From Atherix ibis (taxonomy: Eukaryota; Arthropoda; Insecta; Diptera; Athericidae): a stretch of DNA of 64,000 nucleotides. The translations under genes and the position numbers were made by a program. Location of the stretch: positions 89,163,270-89,227,269 of the forward strand of contig OY282607.1 in assembly GCA_958298945.1 (NCBI GenBank), written 5' to 3'. The notes beneath the pieces were generated by a model, which was not told the DNA's origin, did not search any database, and saw only the letters and a list, made by a program, of their open reading frames with translations. Shown here in pieces: positions 61,519-64,000 of this stretch (positions are counted from its first letter, which is position 1; the number at the start of each line of letters is the position of its first letter).

Positions 61519-62690
61519 TTATGATTAATTCTCTTCTTGACAGCCGACAAGAATGGCGTACAGTAACACCTTCAAAATTGAAAAAGTCTCAAATGAAAAA
61601 TTATGGATTTTTTTTTCGAACCACTGAAGCATAATTGGGTAACAATTATTCTCTATGCTCCTTAGCTACCTGTCTTGGCTTCACTTTTTTTCTTTTTCGT
61701 AAATAGCCTAATCCTTCTAAAGAAATTTTCCAAATAGCCTAGACTTAATCATCCAAACGGTATAAGTGCAAAAAGATGCATTCAAGCCTCGATAATTCGA
61801 AAATTGAGGTTTAATTTTAGTGTTAGTACAATGTCGGTCGGTTATCCGTAGACTCCGTTTGATCAAAGGACGAAAATTTCTTCTTGGGACAGAATATGGT
61901 ACTCAACTGAGGATTTCTGGGATTTTGAGTGCTGCCTTCTTCAACTTAAATAGTAATTATACAATTTATAGTCCAAACGATCAGCTTCATTTTTCTCCTT
62001 TCGTCGCCGTCATTTATTTTGAGATAAATTTTTTCCCGACTACCAATTTCGAACACATGGCGTCAGCTGGGATGATAAGATGGACAGACTTCGAATATGA
62101 ATCATTCCATTTTTGGGTACGCCACTATCATTAGGGTGCATTCTGGTAACAGAAGTTAGGGGTTGTTCTACCTGACACCATTAAGATTGCATTCCTAGAT
62201 TTGTCGTGCAAGCCCTTCTTACTCGTATACACCAAAGAACGAATGATTTATGAACTTTCTGAATTCTAATGTAAGGATTTTTTTTCTGCTCCAACATATT
62301 TTGTGCTATTACATTATTTCGAATGCGGTTTTATGTTCGATGTGTGGGTAGATTTTGCAAAAAAACACCTAATGATCATCATCCACATCAGACATGTGTC
62401 TTATCTTGTCAAAGATACAAATCTTCAAGTTGACTTTGGTAATATTTTTGAGGTTTCTTCCCTTTTTTAGATATTGCGTTCAGATAAGTGTGCCGTGCTA
62501 TTTTTGTATAAACATTTTTGGCTTCGTCAACTTAAGTAAACAAACTTTTTGTTCCTTAATAGCTTCATTTATGAAAAAAAAAACCATTATTTTCTTGTCT
62601 GAAATAATTAAATAAAGTCCAAAAATATATAATTTATAATAAGAACATATGGTTTGGAAGTGGTTGGTTTTCTTATTTTTTTTGCAAATT
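61519..62690. other. Unassigned sequence
   Basis: No gene is recognised. A plus-strand frame of 104 codons at 61820-62134 shows no motif and no composition that sets it apart from its surroundings. Confidence 0.4.
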
Positions 62691-64000
62691 CTTATCGAAA
62701 ATTTTTACCGAAAATTTTAACTGAAAATTTTTAGCGAACATTTTTACTGATAATTTTTACCGGAAATATTTGCTGAATATTTTTACTGACAATGTTGACT
62801 GAAAATTTTTACTGAACATTTTTTCTGAAAATTTTTACTGAATATTTTTAGCGAACATTTTTACTGAAAATTTTAATGAAATTTTTACCTAAATTTTTAC
62901 CGAAACGAATATTTTTACCCAAATTTTTACTAATAAAATATTTTTACTACTTTTGGTGAAAATTTTTACTGAAAATTTTATCCTAAAATTTTTACTAATA
63001 ATTCTCACTGACAATTTTTACTGAAAATACTCACTCAAAATTTTTGCTGAAAATTTTTGCTGAAAATGTTTACCGAAAATTTTTACTGAATATTTTTAGC
63101 GAACATTTTTACTGAAAATTTTTACCGGAAATATTTGCTGAATATTTTTACTGACAATGTTAACCAAAAATTAACACTGAACATTTTTACCGAAAATTTT
63201 TATTGAAAATTTTAATGAAATTTTTTACCTAAATTTTTACCGAAACGAATATTTTTACCCAAATTTTTACTGAAAAATATTTTTACTACTTTTGCTGAAA
63301 ATGTTTACTGAAAATTTTTACTCAAAATTCTCACTAAAAATTTTTACCGAAAATTTTTACTGAAAATTCTCAATAAACATTTTTACTGAAAATTTTTGCT
63401 TAAAATGTTTACCGAAAATTTTTACTGAATATTTTTAGCGAACATTTTTACTGAAAATTTTACAGGAAATATTTGCTGAATATTTTTACTGACAATGTGA
63501 ACTGAAAATTTTTACTGAACATTTTTACTGAACATTTTTACTGAATATTTTTACCGAAAATTTTTACTGAACATTTTTGCTAAAAATGTTTATCGAAAAC
63601 TTTTATTCGAAACTCTTTATAGAAAATTTTGACGGACAATTTTTACCGAAAATTTTAAATGAAACTATTTACTGAAATTTTAACCGAATATTTAGCGAAA
63701 GTTTTTACAGAAAATTTTAATGAAAATTTTAACAGATAATTTTTACTGAAATTTTTTACTGAAAATTTTTACCGGAACATTTTAGCGAAAATTTTTACCC
63801 GAAACTCTTTACAGAAAACTTTTGCCGAACATTTTTACCGACAATTTTTACCGACAATTTTTACTGAAACATTTTATTGAATATTTTTACCCAAATTTTT
63901 ACTAAAAATTCTGACTGAAAACTTTTGGCGAAAATTTTTACCGAATATTTTTCCTGAAATTTTTTACCGAAAATATTCGCTGAAAATTTGTACCGCAAAT
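62691..64000. repeat. Degenerate 13-bp minisatellite (TTTTTACTGAAAA type), running off the window
   Basis: Diverged tandem 13-base units TTTTTACTGAAAA / TTTTTACCGAAAA fill the last 1.3 kb and continue past the end. Orientation is the same as in the arrays at 11.3, 17.6 and 21.2 kb. A composite containing GGAAATATTTGCTGAATATT begins at 62762, 63127 and (as GGAAATATTTGCTGAA) 63465, giving higher-order spacing of about 365 and 338 bp. Confidence 0.94.

Noticed and set aside
61820..62134. 104-codon plus-strand frame
   Set aside because: It shows no motif, signal peptide or distinct base composition, and frames of this length occur by chance in 64 kb.
1..64000. A coherent new multigene system such as a defence, toxin or biosynthetic cluster
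   Set aside because: No set of adjacent intact genes exists; the recognisable coding material is broken transposase and reverse transcriptase.

Overview
The window reads as an insect-like (arthropod) nuclear chromosome segment, strongly AT-rich, non-coding and full of repeats. The basis is the mix of mariner DNA transposons of several subfamilies, decayed jockey-type and RNase H-bearing non-LTR retrotransposons, long minisatellite arrays, the lack of compact genes, and a candidate signal-peptide exon ending in a GTAAGT splice donor. I cannot name the species; a fly is plausible but not shown.

Layout. 1-4.8 kb: a degenerate mariner (1921-3164, minus strand), a short tandem repeat and a non-LTR reverse transcriptase remnant (4281-4831, plus). 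4.8-9.1 kb: a Mos1-like (mauritiana-type) mariner (4834-6066, plus), a possible first coding exon of a secreted or membrane protein (7288-7373, plus) and a nearly intact irritans-type (Himar1-like) mariner (7809-9099, minus). 11.3-22.7 kb: three blocks of one minisatellite family based on a 13-base unit related to TTTTTACTGTAAA, two of which switch to a 16-base derivative. 25.0-26.1 kb: duplicated jockey-type reverse transcriptase remnants (minus). 29.1-31.8 kb: a degenerate array containing a 282-bp higher-order repeat. 33.2-35.2 kb: an ancient mellifera-type mariner remnant (minus) beside a younger irritans-type copy (33994-35184, plus). 39.1-40.9 kb: a regular 200-bp satellite. 44.3-46.6 kb: a 183-bp repeat, a long palindrome, a 145-bp tandem duplication carrying a stray mariner end, and a third irritans-type mariner (45355-46569, minus). 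49.2-50.5 kb: a rearranged mauritiana-type mariner (minus) and a hairpin. 54.7-55.6 kb: about 1 kb of TTC/CTT-rich pyrimidine tract. 58.0-59.6 kb: an RNase H and tail remnant of a non-LTR element (minus) beside a third mauritiana-type mariner (plus). 62.7 kb to the end: another 13-base array.

No complete host gene, tRNA, rRNA, CRISPR array or multigene system is visible. All transposase and reverse transcriptase frames are interrupted, so every mobile element here appears non-autonomous. If the exon at 7.3 kb is real, much of the window could be a very large intron on the plus strand. The most noteworthy content is structural: related arrays all in one orientation, the nested palindrome and duplication at 45 kb, and the mosaic mariner at 49 kb.
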